This document shows positions 36,185 through 45,181 of a DNA stretch of 64,000 nt, in pieces. Positions within the stretch are counted from its first letter, which is position 1; each line of letters opens with the position of its first letter. This DNA is from Rhizobium terrae. Lineage in GTDB: Bacteria; Pseudomonadota; Alphaproteobacteria; Rhizobiales; Rhizobiaceae. Both the position numbers and the translations under genes were made by a program. The notes under the pieces were generated by a model. It was not told where the DNA came from and did not search any database. It was given only the letters and a program-made list of their open reading frames with translations. Where the stretch lies: NCBI RefSeq assembly GCF_003425685.1, contig NZ_QJKM01000017.1, positions 1 to 64,000 on the forward strand, read 5' to 3'.

Positions 36185-37189
36185 CTACGGCCGATCGGGC
36201 AATTCGGCTTGCGCCTCCATGACGAGGCCGACGAATTCCCATAGTTTTCTGAACTGTTCCGGTGTGCGCTCCACCGATTGGGCCAGATGCGCAATGACGA
36301 TCTCCCGTTCCGGCATCACCGCGATCATCTGCCCGTAATGGCCGTGGGCGAAGTATCGAAAGGCAGGCAGGAACCGTCGAAATTCATTCGGCTTGGTGTG
36401 TTGCGCTTCGCCCTCATGCCCCGTCGTCCACCACATGTAGCCGTAGCCGGACTGTCCATCGAAGGAATGAGCGTGGACGCTGTCGCGCACCCAGCCGCCC
36501 GGCACCACCTGTCGATCTCTCCACCGTCCGTTATTGAGATAAAGCCATCCGAAACGCGCCATGTCCCGGCTCGTCATGCGCATGTGATAGGCCGGATGGA
36601 TCGATTCCGCGCCACGCCGATAGGCGCCGTCCGATGCCGCAAAATCCTGCATGCCGATCGGCTCGGCTAGGTCCAGATAGACGCCCTCGAAGACGGACTG
36701 CCCCGTTGCCGCCTCGTAGATCGTCCCCAGCGCGTTAAAATCCCAGTTGTTGTAAAGCCAGTGCGATCCCGGAGCCTTGCTTCCCCGGGGCGGCTTGGCC
36801 TTCATGGCGGCCGATTCGGCGATCGCGGGATGGTAGATTCCCGATCTCGCCTGCAGCAGATGCCGGACGGTTGCCTGGCGCTCGGCGTGGCTGAGGCCTT
36901 CGACATCGTCGATGCCAAGAATTTCCAGCGTATCGCCCAGCCTGATGCGTCCGCGCCCTACCTCGATGCCGATCACCGCGCTGAGAACGCTCTTGCGGAT
37001 GGAGCGGATCAGCACCTTCTGGTCCTGCGGCCCACCGCTGGCGACGACCGCACCCCGATGGATCACAGTCGCCGAAATGGTTCCGAATTCGATCGCAGCC
37101 TGTCTTGCTCTCTCCAGAAGGTCGATCCGCCAGCCGCCGGCTTCGGCATTCCGGAACTCCCAGGCACCATCCGGAAATGTCCTATCCAT
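36185..37189 (-). CDS. Serine hydrolase of the beta-lactamase/penicillin-binding family (class C-like)
   Basis: 334 residues. The SxxK nucleophile motif is S63-I-R-K66 in IRSIRKSV, and the YxN motif is Y146-N-N148 in WLYNNWDF. The third motif (KTG equivalent) reads HGHYGQ near residue 294. No signal peptide is visible, so it is probably cytoplasmic: an esterase or EstB-like hydrolase rather than a resistance enzyme. Substrate unknown. Divergent and unlinked to its neighbours. Confidence 0.85.
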   Translation of the reverse strand: MDRTFPDGAWEFRNAEAGGWRIDLLERARQAAIEFGTISATVIHRGAVVASGGPQDQKVLIRSIRKSVLSAVIGIEVGRGRIRLGDTLEILGIDDVEGLSHAERQATVRHLLQARSGIYHPAIAESAAMKAKPPRGSKAPGSHWLYNNWDFNALGTIYEAATGQSVFEGVYLDLAEPIGMQDFAASDGAYRRGAESIHPAYHMRMTSRDMARFGWLYLNNGRWRDRQVVPGGWVRDSVHAHSFDGQSGYGYMWWTTGHEGEAQHTKPNEFRRFLPAFRYFAHGHYGQMIAVMPEREIVIAHLAQSVERTPEQFRKLWEFVGLVMEAQAELPDRP

Positions 37190-37347
37190 CCCATCCTCGC
37201 CCTGTCCCTCGATTGCCGGAATGTAGATCGGAGAAGATGACGGTTTTGCGTCGGACTATAGCGAAGACGCCAAAAGACAAAATCGCCCGGCGCTTGTCCA
37301 GCGGCCGGGCGGTTCCGTTTCGTCCCCACGAAAATGGTTGGGCGGCG

Positions 37348-37812
37348 TCAGGCCGCGTGGTTAGCCTGTTCCTCGTTGAGGAAGGCGTAGATCGCCGAAG
37401 CGGAGTCGGTCTTGCGGAGCTTGGCCACCAGTTCCTGGTCGCGCAGCACGCGGGCGATGCGCGACAGCGCCTTGAGGTGGTCGGCGCCGGCGCCCTCGGG
37501 AGCGAGCAGCAGGAACACGAGATCGACCGGCTCGTCGTCAAGCGCTTCGAAATCGACCGGCGCGTCCAGGCGCGCAAAAATCCCCTTGATAGAGGAAATA
37601 TTGCCGAGCTTGCCGTGCGGAATGGCGATGCCGTGGCCGACACCCGTCGAGCCCAGCCGTTCCCGCTGCAGAATGACGTCGAAGATTTCCCGCTCGGCTA
37701 TGCCGGTGAGCTTGGAGGCCTTGGCCGCCAGCTCCTGCAACAGCTGCTTTTTGGAGTTCACTTTCAGGGCAGGAATAATCGCATCTTGCTGCAGCAAATC
37801 TGCCAATGCCAT
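37348..37812 (-). CDS. ptsN: Nitrogen-PTS EIIA component
   Basis: A 154-residue PTS EIIA-Ntr regulator that is phosphorylated by the PtsP-NPr relay and adjusts potassium, nitrogen and carbon metabolism. The phospho-acceptor is His66 in GVGHGIAIPHGKL. The fold landmarks ALKVNSKKQLLQELA and RIARVLRDQELVAKLRKT are present. Start taken as MALADLLQQD (37812); an in-frame ATG 3 codons upstream is possible. Downstream of hpf in the rpoN cluster. Confidence 0.95.
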   Translation of the reverse strand: MALADLLQQDAIIPALKVNSKKQLLQELAAKASKLTGIAEREIFDVILQRERLGSTGVGHGIAIPHGKLGNISSIKGIFARLDAPVDFEALDDEPVDLVFLLLAPEGAGADHLKALSRIARVLRDQELVAKLRKTDSASAIYAFLNEEQANHAA

Positions 37813-37890
37813 TCTCGTCATCCTTCGTGCCGCAAGAGCTTTTGCCCTAGGCGAAGGAGAGCGCCGCTTCCGACGCTCCCCCAAGATTTT

Positions 37891-38466
37891 TCAGTTCTTG
37901 ATATTGGTGGAGTCGATCCAGCCAATATTGCCGTCGTTGCGGCGGTAAACAATGTTCAGATGTTCCTTGCCGGGGCTGCGGAACAGGAGAACGGGTTCAT
38001 CTGTCATATCGAGTGCCATGACGGCGCTCGCCACCGACATCGTCTTTAACTGCTTTGAGCTCTCCGCGACGATGGTCGGCGCGAAATCCTCAGGTATTTC
38101 ATCCGCTTCATCCGGTACGCCATCCATGACCGTGTAAGCAACTTCGGCAAAGCCGTTCACGTGGTTGCCCGCATGATGATCCTTGAGCCGCCGCTTGTAG
38201 CGACGAAGGCGCTTTTCGATCCGCTCTGCGGCGGCGTCGAAGCTTGCCTGCGGGTCATTCGCTTCTCCCGCCGCATGCAGGACGATCCCGGTGTCGAGAT
38301 GCACCTTGCAGTCGGCAGAAAACCGCGAGCCGGACTTCTCCACGATCACCTGGCTCGAATAACCGCCGTCGAAGTATTTTGTTACCGCTTCTCCGATGTG
38401 GTCCTCGATCTTTTGACGGAACGAGTCACCAATTTCCATATGTTTACCGGATACACGCACACTCAT
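37891..38466 (-). CDS. hpf: Long-form ribosome hibernation promoting factor
   Basis: 191 residues, the long-HPF type that dimerises 70S ribosomes into 100S particles in stationary phase. The N-terminal ribosome-binding domain includes VRVSGKHMEIGDSFRQKI, KSGSRFSADCKVHLDTG and RIEKRLRRYKRRLKDH; the C-terminal dimerisation domain has TMSVASAVMALDM and NIVYRRNDGNIGWIDST. Between rpoN and ptsN. Confidence 0.95.
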   Translation of the reverse strand: MSVRVSGKHMEIGDSFRQKIEDHIGEAVTKYFDGGYSSQVIVEKSGSRFSADCKVHLDTGIVLHAAGEANDPQASFDAAAERIEKRLRRYKRRLKDHHAGNHVNGFAEVAYTVMDGVPDEADEIPEDFAPTIVAESSKQLKTMSVASAVMALDMTDEPVLLFRSPGKEHLNIVYRRNDGNIGWIDSTNIKN

Positions 38467-38716
38467 GGAGTTCTTCCTTCTTGTCGTGACTTGCGTGTTT
38501 CAGTCTACGCCAAGCCGCCGCCTCATCCAAGCCGTTCGCATGCGACAAGGTGAAATTGCTGCGATCGTGCCTGCCGGGGATGGTGGGTATGTCAGTTCCA
38601 GGTCCCGTGCCGCTGCGGCGGGCTTCTAATCCGCGCGGCTTTCAATGTCAACAAGCGCGGCTCTTGGGATATTTACGTAGTTCTGTGGAAAATCGCCCCT
38701 CGGGAGAGGACAAGCC

Positions 38717-40273
38717 TCAGAACGCGGCGACCTTGGCGAGCGCCCGCTTTTCCCGGCGCCGCTGCACCGAGGAGGGGATGTTCATCGCCTCGCGATATTT
38801 CGCCACCGTCCGGCGGGCAAGCTCCACGCCGCCGTTCTTCAGGCCGATGACGATGTCGTCATCGGAGAGCACCGCTTCCGGCGTTTCCTGGGCGATAAGC
38901 TGGCGGATGCGGTGGCGCACGGCTTCCGCCGAATGGCTGTCGCCGCCTTCTTCCGCCGAGCCGATCGACACGGTGAAAAAATATTTGAGCTCGAACAGGC
39001 CGCGCGGTGTCAGCATGTATTTGTTGGAGGTGACGCGGCTCACCGTCGATTCATGCATCTTGATCGCTTCGGCGACGGTCTTGAGGTTGAGCGGCCGCAG
39101 GTGGTCGACGCCGTGCATCAGGAAGGCGTCCTGCTGGCGGACGATTTCGGCGGCCACCTTCATGATCGTTTTGGCGCGCTGGTCGAGACTGCGCGTCAGC
39201 CAGTTGGCGTTCTGCAGGCATTCCGACAGGAAATTGCTGTCCTCGCCGTTTTTGCGACAATGTTTCGAGACCGTCTGGAAATAGGCCTGGTTCACCAGCA
39301 CGCGCGGCAGCGTGTCGGGATTGAGCTCGACCATCCAGCTTCCGTCCGGCGCGGCGCGCACGATGATGTCGGGCGAAATCGTCTCGGAAGGGCCGCTTTC
39401 GAAACCGGCGCCGGGTTTCGGATTGAGATTGCGGATCTCCGCCAGCATATCGAGCAGGTCTTCGTCGTCGACGCCGCAGATTTTTCGAAGCGAGGCGAAA
39501 TCGCGCTTGGCCAGCAGATCGAGATGTTTGACGAGGGCGTCCATCGCCGGATCGAGCCTGTCCTTCTGGCGAAGCTGGATCGCCAGGCATTCGCTGAGCG
39601 AGCGGGCGAAGACGCCGGGCGGATCGAGGCTCTGCAGTGAGGTCAGGATGGCTTCCACGTCGCCGGCGCCCTTGCCGAGCCGGGCTGCGATCTCCGCGAT
39701 GCCGTCCTGCAGGTAACCGGCGTCGTCGAGCTGGTCGACCAGATGCTGGGCGACCAGCCGATCGGTCGCGCCAGTCATCAGGAAGGGGATCTGCTGGTTC
39801 AGATGGTCGCGCAGCGTCACATGGCCGGCGACGAAATCGTCGAGGTCGTAGTCCTCACCGGATTCGCCGCCCGGCATGGACTTCCATTGGCTCAGAAGTT
39901 CCGGCGCATCGGCACGGCGGGCCGGGCCGTCATCGGGAAAGACGTTCTCGAAGCCCGTGTCGAGATTGTCGCCCAGCCGTTCGGCGGTCGCCGGCGAGGA
40001 GCCTTCGTACCAGTCCCCATCGGGTGCCAGGGACGGCCTGCTCTCGCCGTCGCCGTTGGCACTGTCGAACGTGTCGTCCTCGAAGCCTGTTTCCGTGCCG
40101 CTTTCGCCGTCGCCTGCCGTAATTTCGAGCAGCGGGTTCTTCTCGACTTCCTGGGCGATGAACTGGTTGAGCTCGAAATGCGTCATCTGCAGCAGCTGAA
40201 TCGATTGCATCAGCTGCGGGGTCATCACCAGCGATTGGGTCTGCTTCAGGAAAAGGCCGGCGGATAAACCCAT
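38717..40273 (-). CDS. rpoN: RNA polymerase sigma-54 factor
   Basis: 518 residues from MGLSAGLFLKQTQSLVMTPQ. Region I (Gln/Leu-rich LMTPQLMQSIQLLQM-like activator segment), an acidic region II (about 50-130), the core-binding and HTH region III, and the RpoN box ARRTVAKYREAMNIPSS that contacts the -24 element. It directs nitrogen-fixation, nitrogen-assimilation and dicarboxylate genes with enhancer-binding proteins. Flanked by hpf and lptB as in other rhizobia. Its promoter region holds a sigma-54 site in opposite orientation. Confidence 0.97.
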   Translation of the reverse strand: MGLSAGLFLKQTQSLVMTPQLMQSIQLLQMTHFELNQFIAQEVEKNPLLEITAGDGESGTETGFEDDTFDSANGDGESRPSLAPDGDWYEGSSPATAERLGDNLDTGFENVFPDDGPARRADAPELLSQWKSMPGGESGEDYDLDDFVAGHVTLRDHLNQQIPFLMTGATDRLVAQHLVDQLDDAGYLQDGIAEIAARLGKGAGDVEAILTSLQSLDPPGVFARSLSECLAIQLRQKDRLDPAMDALVKHLDLLAKRDFASLRKICGVDDEDLLDMLAEIRNLNPKPGAGFESGPSETISPDIIVRAAPDGSWMVELNPDTLPRVLVNQAYFQTVSKHCRKNGEDSNFLSECLQNANWLTRSLDQRAKTIMKVAAEIVRQQDAFLMHGVDHLRPLNLKTVAEAIKMHESTVSRVTSNKYMLTPRGLFELKYFFTVSIGSAEEGGDSHSAEAVRHRIRQLIAQETPEAVLSDDDIVIGLKNGGVELARRTVAKYREAMNIPSSVQRRREKRALAKVAAF

Positions 40274-40371
40274 GATGGAACGCGAAACTCCCCTGAGATC
40301 CCTTGTCGTGACCCCGTCATGGGGTGACGACGCACTCCTCCGGACAAGCCCCATATGGCCGGATTTGCATC

Positions 40372-40386
40372 TGGCACAAGAATTGC
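40372..40386 (+). promoter_or_regulatory. Sigma-54 -24/-12 element opposing rpoN
   Basis: TGGCAC (40372-40377), AAGAA, TTGC (40383-40386), a perfect match to TGGCAC-N5-TTGC. It reads on the plus strand, away from rpoN, and would start transcription near 40398 toward the 3' end of lptB. Its -12 part overlaps the putative -10 of the rpoN promoter. Confidence 0.75.
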
Positions 40387-40408
40387 TTTTTTGAAAGATT
40401 TGGTCAAG
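40380..40408 (-). promoter_or_regulatory. Candidate housekeeping promoter of rpoN
   Basis: On the minus strand: CTTGAC (40403-40408), exactly 17 bases, then CAATTC (40380-40385). The -35 is perfect for rhizobia, the -10 matches CTATAT at 3 of 6. It would give rpoN a leader of about 100 bases. Confidence 0.55.
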
Positions 40409-40464
40409 CGCTGCGGTGCGGGAAAGGTAAACTTCTTTGACGCACCGCCGCAAGGCAGATCGGC

Positions 40465-41271
40465 CTAGAGGCTGAACTTGTCGCCGAGATAGAGACGGCG
40501 GACATCCGGGTTGTTGACGATGTCGTCGGCCCGGCCATGCGTCAGAACTTCGCCCGCGTGGATGATATAGGCCCGGTCGATGAGGCCGAGCGTCTCGCGC
40601 ACGTTGTGGTCCGTTATCAGAACGCCGATCCCGCGCGCCGTCAAGTGGCGAACGAGGTTCTGGATGTCGGAAACCGAGATGGGATCGACGCCGGCGAAAG
40701 GTTCGTCGAGCAGCATGAAGGCCGGATCGGTGGCCAGCGCTCGGGCGATTTCCAGGCGGCGACGTTCGCCGCCGGAAAGCGCCACGGCTGCGGACTTCCG
40801 GAGCTGGCTGATATGGAATTCCTCCAAGAGCTCGTCCAGCTTGCTTTCCCGCTTGTCCCTGTCCGGCTGGTGCACTTCCAGCACCGCGCGGATATTTTCC
40901 TCGACCGTCAGGCCGCGGAAGATCGAGGCTTCTTGCGGCAGATAGCCGACGCCGAGGCGGGCGCGGCGATACATCGGCATGCGGGTAACCTCGTTACCGT
41001 TGATCGCGATCATGCCTTCGTCCACCGGAACGAGCCCGGTGATCATGTAAAAGCAGGTGGTCTTGCCGGCGCCGTTCGGACCGAGGAGGCCGACGGCCTC
41101 GCCGCGGCGCACGACCAGAGACACGCCATTGACGACGCGGCGCGTATCATAGGTCTTCGAAAGCCCATGCGCGACGAGCGTGCCTTCGTAGCGCGCTTTA
41201 TCGCGTACCACGAAAGGCTCGGGCGCGGACGGCTTCCTTGCCGATAGACTGGAGAGCAGCGGTATTTTCAC
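40465..41271 (-). CDS. lptB: LPS export ABC transporter ATP-binding protein
   Basis: A 268-residue ATPase that powers extraction of lipopolysaccharide from the inner membrane by LptB2FG. Walker A GPNGAGKTT, signature ALSGGERRR, Walker B FMLLDEPFAGVDP and the His loop ITDHNVRE. About 25 extra N-terminal residues compared with E. coli LptB (241). Follows lptA by 12 bases and precedes rpoN, a widespread arrangement. Confidence 0.96.
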   Translation of the reverse strand: MKIPLLSSLSARKPSAPEPFVVRDKARYEGTLVAHGLSKTYDTRRVVNGVSLVVRRGEAVGLLGPNGAGKTTCFYMITGLVPVDEGMIAINGNEVTRMPMYRRARLGVGYLPQEASIFRGLTVEENIRAVLEVHQPDRDKRESKLDELLEEFHISQLRKSAAVALSGGERRRLEIARALATDPAFMLLDEPFAGVDPISVSDIQNLVRHLTARGIGVLITDHNVRETLGLIDRAYIIHAGEVLTHGRADDIVNNPDVRRLYLGDKFSL

Positions 41272-41283
41272 GTGGTCGATCTG

Positions 41284-41841
41284 TTATGGCTTCGGCTGCT
41301 GGCGCGACTTCGGATCGAGCATGATCTCGACGCGCCCGCCGCCGCATGGATCGAGCTTGGCCTGTCCGGTCGCCATCTGAACGGTCAGCTTGCAGCCCTT
41401 GAAGACATTGGTGCCTTCGGAAAGCACGACCTGCTTGCCCGACAGCACGAAGGTCTGAGAGGTCATGTCGAACTCGCCCTTGTCGGCGGTCGCCTGCTGG
41501 GTGCCGGAGGTCAGGAAGACCGTATCGTCGAGGAAGATCTTGTCGATATTGGCGTTGCCGGAGGTCACCGACGCGCCTTCGCCGGTATAGAGCACGGTCA
41601 TCTTGCCCGCCTTCATCGTCGTGGTGCCTTGCACCACCTGGACGTTGCCGGTGAAATAGGCCTTCTTTTCCTGCTCCTTGATCTCGAGCTGGTCGCTGCC
41701 GATCTGGATCGGCTGGTCGCCGGAAAGCTTCAGGCCGTCCAGCTGGGTGGTCGATTGGGCGTGGGCCGTGGCGGCGAGACAGGACAATCCTGCCGCGATC
41801 AGCACTGCGGTATTGCGGGGAAGAAAGCGGCGATGGGTCAT
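41284..41841 (-). CDS. lptA: LPS transport periplasmic protein LptA
   Basis: A 185-residue OstA-like protein with a Sec signal peptide (MTHRRFLPRN then a hydrophobic core ending LAATAHAQ, cleavage after about residue 28). The beta-jellyroll OstA domain shows DQLEIKEQEKKAYFTGNVQV, TMKAGKMTVLY and a C-terminal VEIMLDPKS. It bridges LptC to LptD across the periplasm. Middle gene of lptC-lptA-lptB. Confidence 0.92.
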   Translation of the reverse strand: MTHRRFLPRNTAVLIAAGLSCLAATAHAQSTTQLDGLKLSGDQPIQIGSDQLEIKEQEKKAYFTGNVQVVQGTTTMKAGKMTVLYTGEGASVTSGNANIDKIFLDDTVFLTSGTQQATADKGEFDMTSQTFVLSGKQVVLSEGTNVFKGCKLTVQMATGQAKLDPCGGGRVEIMLDPKSRQQPKP

Positions 41842-41853
41842 GGCGGCCGGGCT

Positions 41854-42618
41854 CTATTTGCCTTGGTTTCGGATGGTGGCAGGGTCGAGGTGAAGCTGAA
41901 CCTTGCCTTTGAATGTGATGGTGCGTCCCTTATCCGTTATCTTTAAAGACTCTGCAACAATCGAGCCTTCTTTCATCGAGATATCGACAGGGGTGGGTGA
42001 ATCCATCACGCCGGCATTGATGTCGAGATGGGCGGACTTGAATCTCGCGGTGATGCCGTTCGAGAGGTTGACGTCGAACGGCGAAGCGAGATCGAGCATG
42101 TCGGTGCCGCGGTCGAAATCGGCGGCCGTTGCGGTCACGCGAGCAATGACGTCGTCATTGACCGGCACGGCGGCCTTCACGTCCTCAAGCGTGATCATGT
42201 TCGGGTTCTGGATGTCCTGCAGCGCGCGGTTGGCGGTCATCGAATAGCTGATGCCCTGGTTGTTGCGGCCGGAAATGGCCGGCCGCTCCATGACGATCTT
42301 GCCGTTCTCGATCCGGGCATTTTCGATGGACAGGTTTTCCGGGAGATAGGTCCGGATGATCGAAATGCCGATGAATGCAGCGGAGATCACCCCGGCCAGG
42401 ATCGGCAGCAGGATCTTCAGTTTGCGCACGAGCGCCGAATGGGCAAGCGCCGCCTGATAGGCGTCCGCATGCGTCTCCAGTGCCCCAACAAGGCCTGCCG
42501 TCTTTCGGATATGCTGCAGCATGAGTGCCGGGTCGATCCTTTGGCCCCGTTCCGGGCGCCCGAAATGGGGCCGGAACGTCGGGGCAGTCTTCTGTCCGCC
42601 AATATGGTTTTTATTCAT
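41854..42618 (-). CDS. lptC: LPS export system protein LptC
   Basis: 254 residues. A single membrane anchor (about 68-88: LLPILAGVISAAFIGISIIRT) is preceded by a long cytoplasmic N-terminus and followed by the YrbK/LptC periplasmic beta domain (ISYSMTANRALQDIQNP, DLASPFDVNLSNGI, GSIVAESLKITDKGRTITFKG). It hands LPS from LptFG to LptA. Start uncertain: ATG 42618 chosen, but no ribosome site is visible there; the ATG at 42522 (MLQHIRKTAG) is a strong alternative. First gene of the cluster, divergent from sppA. Confidence 0.85.
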   Translation of the reverse strand: MNKNHIGGQKTAPTFRPHFGRPERGQRIDPALMLQHIRKTAGLVGALETHADAYQAALAHSALVRKLKILLPILAGVISAAFIGISIIRTYLPENLSIENARIENGKIVMERPAISGRNNQGISYSMTANRALQDIQNPNMITLEDVKAAVPVNDDVIARVTATAADFDRGTDMLDLASPFDVNLSNGITARFKSAHLDINAGVMDSPTPVDISMKEGSIVAESLKITDKGRTITFKGKVQLHLDPATIRNQGK

Positions 42619-42720
42619 CAACAAACAATAATGAACAACATAAAAACGTGATGCCGCCTGCTGTAAAACGCGCTAGAGAGCCTATTTAGCAACGGAAGCG
42701 GAATTGGAAGGGCATTTTCC

Positions 42721-43677
42721 ATGGATCAAATGGCAATCGCGGATCGGCGCAGTCTGCGCCGCAAGCTGAGCTTCTGGCGTGTCGTCGCTTTGGTCTTCCT
42801 CGTCGGCATCGGCTTTGCGCTCTATCGGACGTTCGCCGGCCCGGGCGTCGGTTCCGCCGTGCCGCATGTCGCCCGTGTCGAAGTCTCCGGTGTAATCACC
42901 GACGACAAGGAACTCCTGGAGCGACTCGACCGGATCGCCGACAGCAGCCAGGCCAAGGCGCTGGTCGTGTCCATCTCCTCCCCGGGCGGCACGACCTATG
43001 GCGGCGAGCGCATCTTCAAGGCGATTCGCCAGGTGGCCGAGAAGAAGCCGGTCGTTTCCGACATCCGCACGCTCGCCGCCTCCGCCGGCTATATGGTCGC
43101 CACTGCCGGAGACCAGATCGTCGCGGGCGAAAGCTCGATCACCGGCTCTATCGGCGTCATCTTCCAATATCCGCAGATCGACGAGGTGATGAAGAAAGTC
43201 GGCATCTCGCTGGAAGAGATAAAGTCGGCGCCGCTGAAGGCCGAGCCGTCACCCTTCCATCCGGCGAGCGAGGAAGCCAAGACGATGATCCGCAACATGG
43301 TCATGGACAGCTATGCCTGGTTCGTCGATCTTGTCGCCGACCGCCGTAAGATGCCGCGCGAAGACGTGCTGAAGCTGGCCGACGGGGCGATCTTCACCGG
43401 CCGCCAGGCACTTGGCGTCAAGCTGGTGGACAAGCTCGGCGGCGACGACGATATCCGCGCCTATCTCGAATCGCGCGGCATCTCGAAGGACCTGCCGGTG
43501 GTCGACTGGAAGGAGCGCCGTTCGTCCTCGTCCTTCTGGTTCGCGAGCGCTATGGCGGAATTACTCAAACTGACCGGATTGGGTCAGGCGCTCGCTCCCG
43601 ATACGCTCCGGACCTTCGGCGCAGACAAGTTGTTCCTTGACGGTCTTGTCTCGGTTTGGCAGGTTGGGCGCGGATAA
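42721..43677 (+). CDS. sppA: Signal peptide peptidase SppA (short form)
   Basis: A 318-residue S49 protease that digests cleaved signal peptides. An N-terminal membrane anchor lies at about residues 19-37; [14 protein letters not shown] is the substrate strand, the nucleophile is Ser121 in TLAASAGYM and the general base is probably Lys173 in [10 protein letters not shown]. This is the single-domain form that works as an octamer-like ring. Divergent from lptC and followed by ihfB after 26 bases. Confidence 0.93.
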   Translation: MDQMAIADRRSLRRKLSFWRVVALVFLVGIGFALYRTFAGPGVGSAVPHVARVEVSGVITDDKELLERLDRIADSSQAKALVVSISSPGGTTYGGERIFKAIRQVAEKKPVVSDIRTLAASAGYMVATAGDQIVAGESSITGSIGVIFQYPQIDEVMKKVGISLEEIKSAPLKAEPSPFHPASEEAKTMIRNMVMDSYAWFVDLVADRRKMPREDVLKLADGAIFTGRQALGVKLVDKLGGDDDIRAYLESRGISKDLPVVDWKERRSSSSFWFASAMAELLKLTGLGQALAPDTLRTFGADKLFLDGLVSVWQVGRG

Positions 43678-43703
43678 AAAACCAATTTTTTCAGGGGGCA
43701 ACC

Positions 43704-44003
43704 GTGATCAAGTCAGAACTGGTGCAGATCGTTGCGGCTCGCAATCCGCATCTCTACCACCGCGACGTCGAGAACATCGTCAATGCCGTGCTCGACGAGA
43801 TCACAGATGCCCTGGCATCGGGAAACCGGGTCGAATTGCGCGGTTTCGGCGCCTTCTCGGTCAAGAATCGTCCCTCCCGTTCCGGCCGCAATCCGCGTAC
43901 CGGCGAAAGCGTCTTCGTCGAGGAGAAGTGGGTTCCCTTCTTCAAGACCGGCAAGGAACTGCGCGAGCGCTTGAACCCCGGCCTTGCCGATGAAGACGAT
44001 TGA
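43704..44003 (+). CDS. ihfB: Integration host factor subunit beta
   Basis: A 99-residue HU/IHF-type DNA-bending subunit; IHF also helps sigma-54 activators loop DNA. The sequence [50 protein letters not shown] and the [12 protein letters not shown] end are typical of IhfB. The start is a GTG (43704-43706) with GGGGG 5 bases upstream. It follows sppA by 26 bases. Confidence 0.95.
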   Translation: MIKSELVQIVAARNPHLYHRDVENIVNAVLDEITDALASGNRVELRGFGAFSVKNRPSRSGRNPRTGESVFVEEKWVPFFKTGKELRERLNPGLADEDD

Positions 44004-44158
44004 TCGAATTGAGGGCCGTCGTCCGCGCAGACGAACCGCTTTCGAGAGACAATCAACCCAGGCCGCGGCCTTCCGCCGCCCTTGAATCCCCTTAAACCGC
44101 GCCTATTCTGCAACGGATGCCGCTGAAAGCGGTAGATGTCTGGATGCCGGAGATTGTC

Positions 44159-44494
44159 ATGAACAAGCTCAAAAAGATCATCAGCCTCGCGATCTTCGTT
44201 CCGCTCGGCATCGTGCTGATCGTACTGGCGGTGGCCAACCGCCAGACGGTCACGCTGGCGCTCAATCCGTTCCGGCCGGAAGACGGCGTGCTGTCGGTGA
44301 GCGCGCCCCTGTTTCTCTTTCTGTTCATCGCCGTTTTGATCGGCATGCTGATCGGCTGGGCCGTCACCTGGATCGGTCAGGGCAAGCACCGCAAGCAGGC
44401 CCGCATCGAGGCGCGCGAAGCCGTCAAATGGCAGAATGAACACAAGGCCGTGGTCGCAGGACGCACGGCTTCGTCGCAACTGCCTTCCAAATAG
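44159..44494 (+). CDS. LapA-domain (DUF1049) inner-membrane protein
   Basis: 111 residues. Two membrane segments (about 6-24 and 46-68) flank a short loop with the LapA-family NRQTVTLALNPF segment, then a cytoplasmic helical tail rich in Lys/Arg/Glu. LapA in E. coli is linked to LPS assembly, and the context here is similar. Start ATG 44159; the earlier in-frame ATG (44117) has no ribosome site. Confidence 0.85.
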   Translation: MNKLKKIISLAIFVPLGIVLIVLAVANRQTVTLALNPFRPEDGVLSVSAPLFLFLFIAVLIGMLIGWAVTWIGQGKHRKQARIEAREAVKWQNEHKAVVAGRTASSQLPSK

Positions 44495-44530
44495 TCCGAT
44501 TTCAGGCCTCGGATCGCAGGCCCTTCGATA

Positions 44531-44986
44531 TCAAGCCTGGGTGGCCCTGGCGACCACGGCCTTGTTGAAGTCCGCGAAGAACTGCGCCGCGAGCTTCTGG
44601 GACGTGGAGTCGATCAGGCGCGAGCCGAGCTGTGCGAGCTTGCCCCCGACCTGTGCCTTGGTCTGGTAGCGCAGCAGCGTGTCGCTGCCGTCTTCCACCA
44701 GCGTCACGGTCGCCGAACCCTTGGCGAAACCGGCGATGCCGCCCTTGCCTTCGCCGGAAATTGTGTAGCTCTCCGGCGGGTTGATGTCGGAAAGGGTCAC
44801 TTCGCCCGAAAAACTGGCCGAAACCGGCCCGATCTTCAGTTTCACGGTTGCTGCGAGTTCGGTAGGGGACTTCTGCTCCAGCGTCTGGCAGCCTGGAATG
44901 CACTGCCGCAGGATTTCAGGATCGTTCAATGCCGCCCAAACCACTTCGCGGGGTGCCGCAATCCGCTCTTCGCCGCCCATGTCCAT
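44531..44986 (-). CDS. CoxG-like SRPBCC-family protein
   Basis: 151 residues from MDMGGEERI. The START/SRPBCC fold of CO-dehydrogenase subunit G-type proteins is shown by VVWAALNDPEILRQCIPGCQTLE, VKLKIGPVSASFSGEV, GKGGIAGFAKGSA and the terminal helix LAAQFFADFN. It is not with cox/cut genes, so the role is unknown (membrane recruitment of a molybdo-hydroxylase is the family guess). GGAGG precedes the start. Confidence 0.85.
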   Translation of the reverse strand: MDMGGEERIAAPREVVWAALNDPEILRQCIPGCQTLEQKSPTELAATVKLKIGPVSASFSGEVTLSDINPPESYTISGEGKGGIAGFAKGSATVTLVEDGSDTLLRYQTKAQVGGKLAQLGSRLIDSTSQKLAAQFFADFNKAVVARATQA

Positions 44987-45181
44987 GTGATGATCCTCCG
45001 AAAAATGCGTCTTCTCAGGCTTATTGCAAGGCCCGGATTGTTTGCCAAGGGGACAGTTGGGGGACAATATGAAGAATGTAGTATCGTATGACAAGAAATA
45101 AAACGCAGTCCTGACTGATTCGTGCGTCTTTGAAGAACGGCGGCTAGATGCTATCTGCTGGTCACCAGAAATTCCAAGCGG

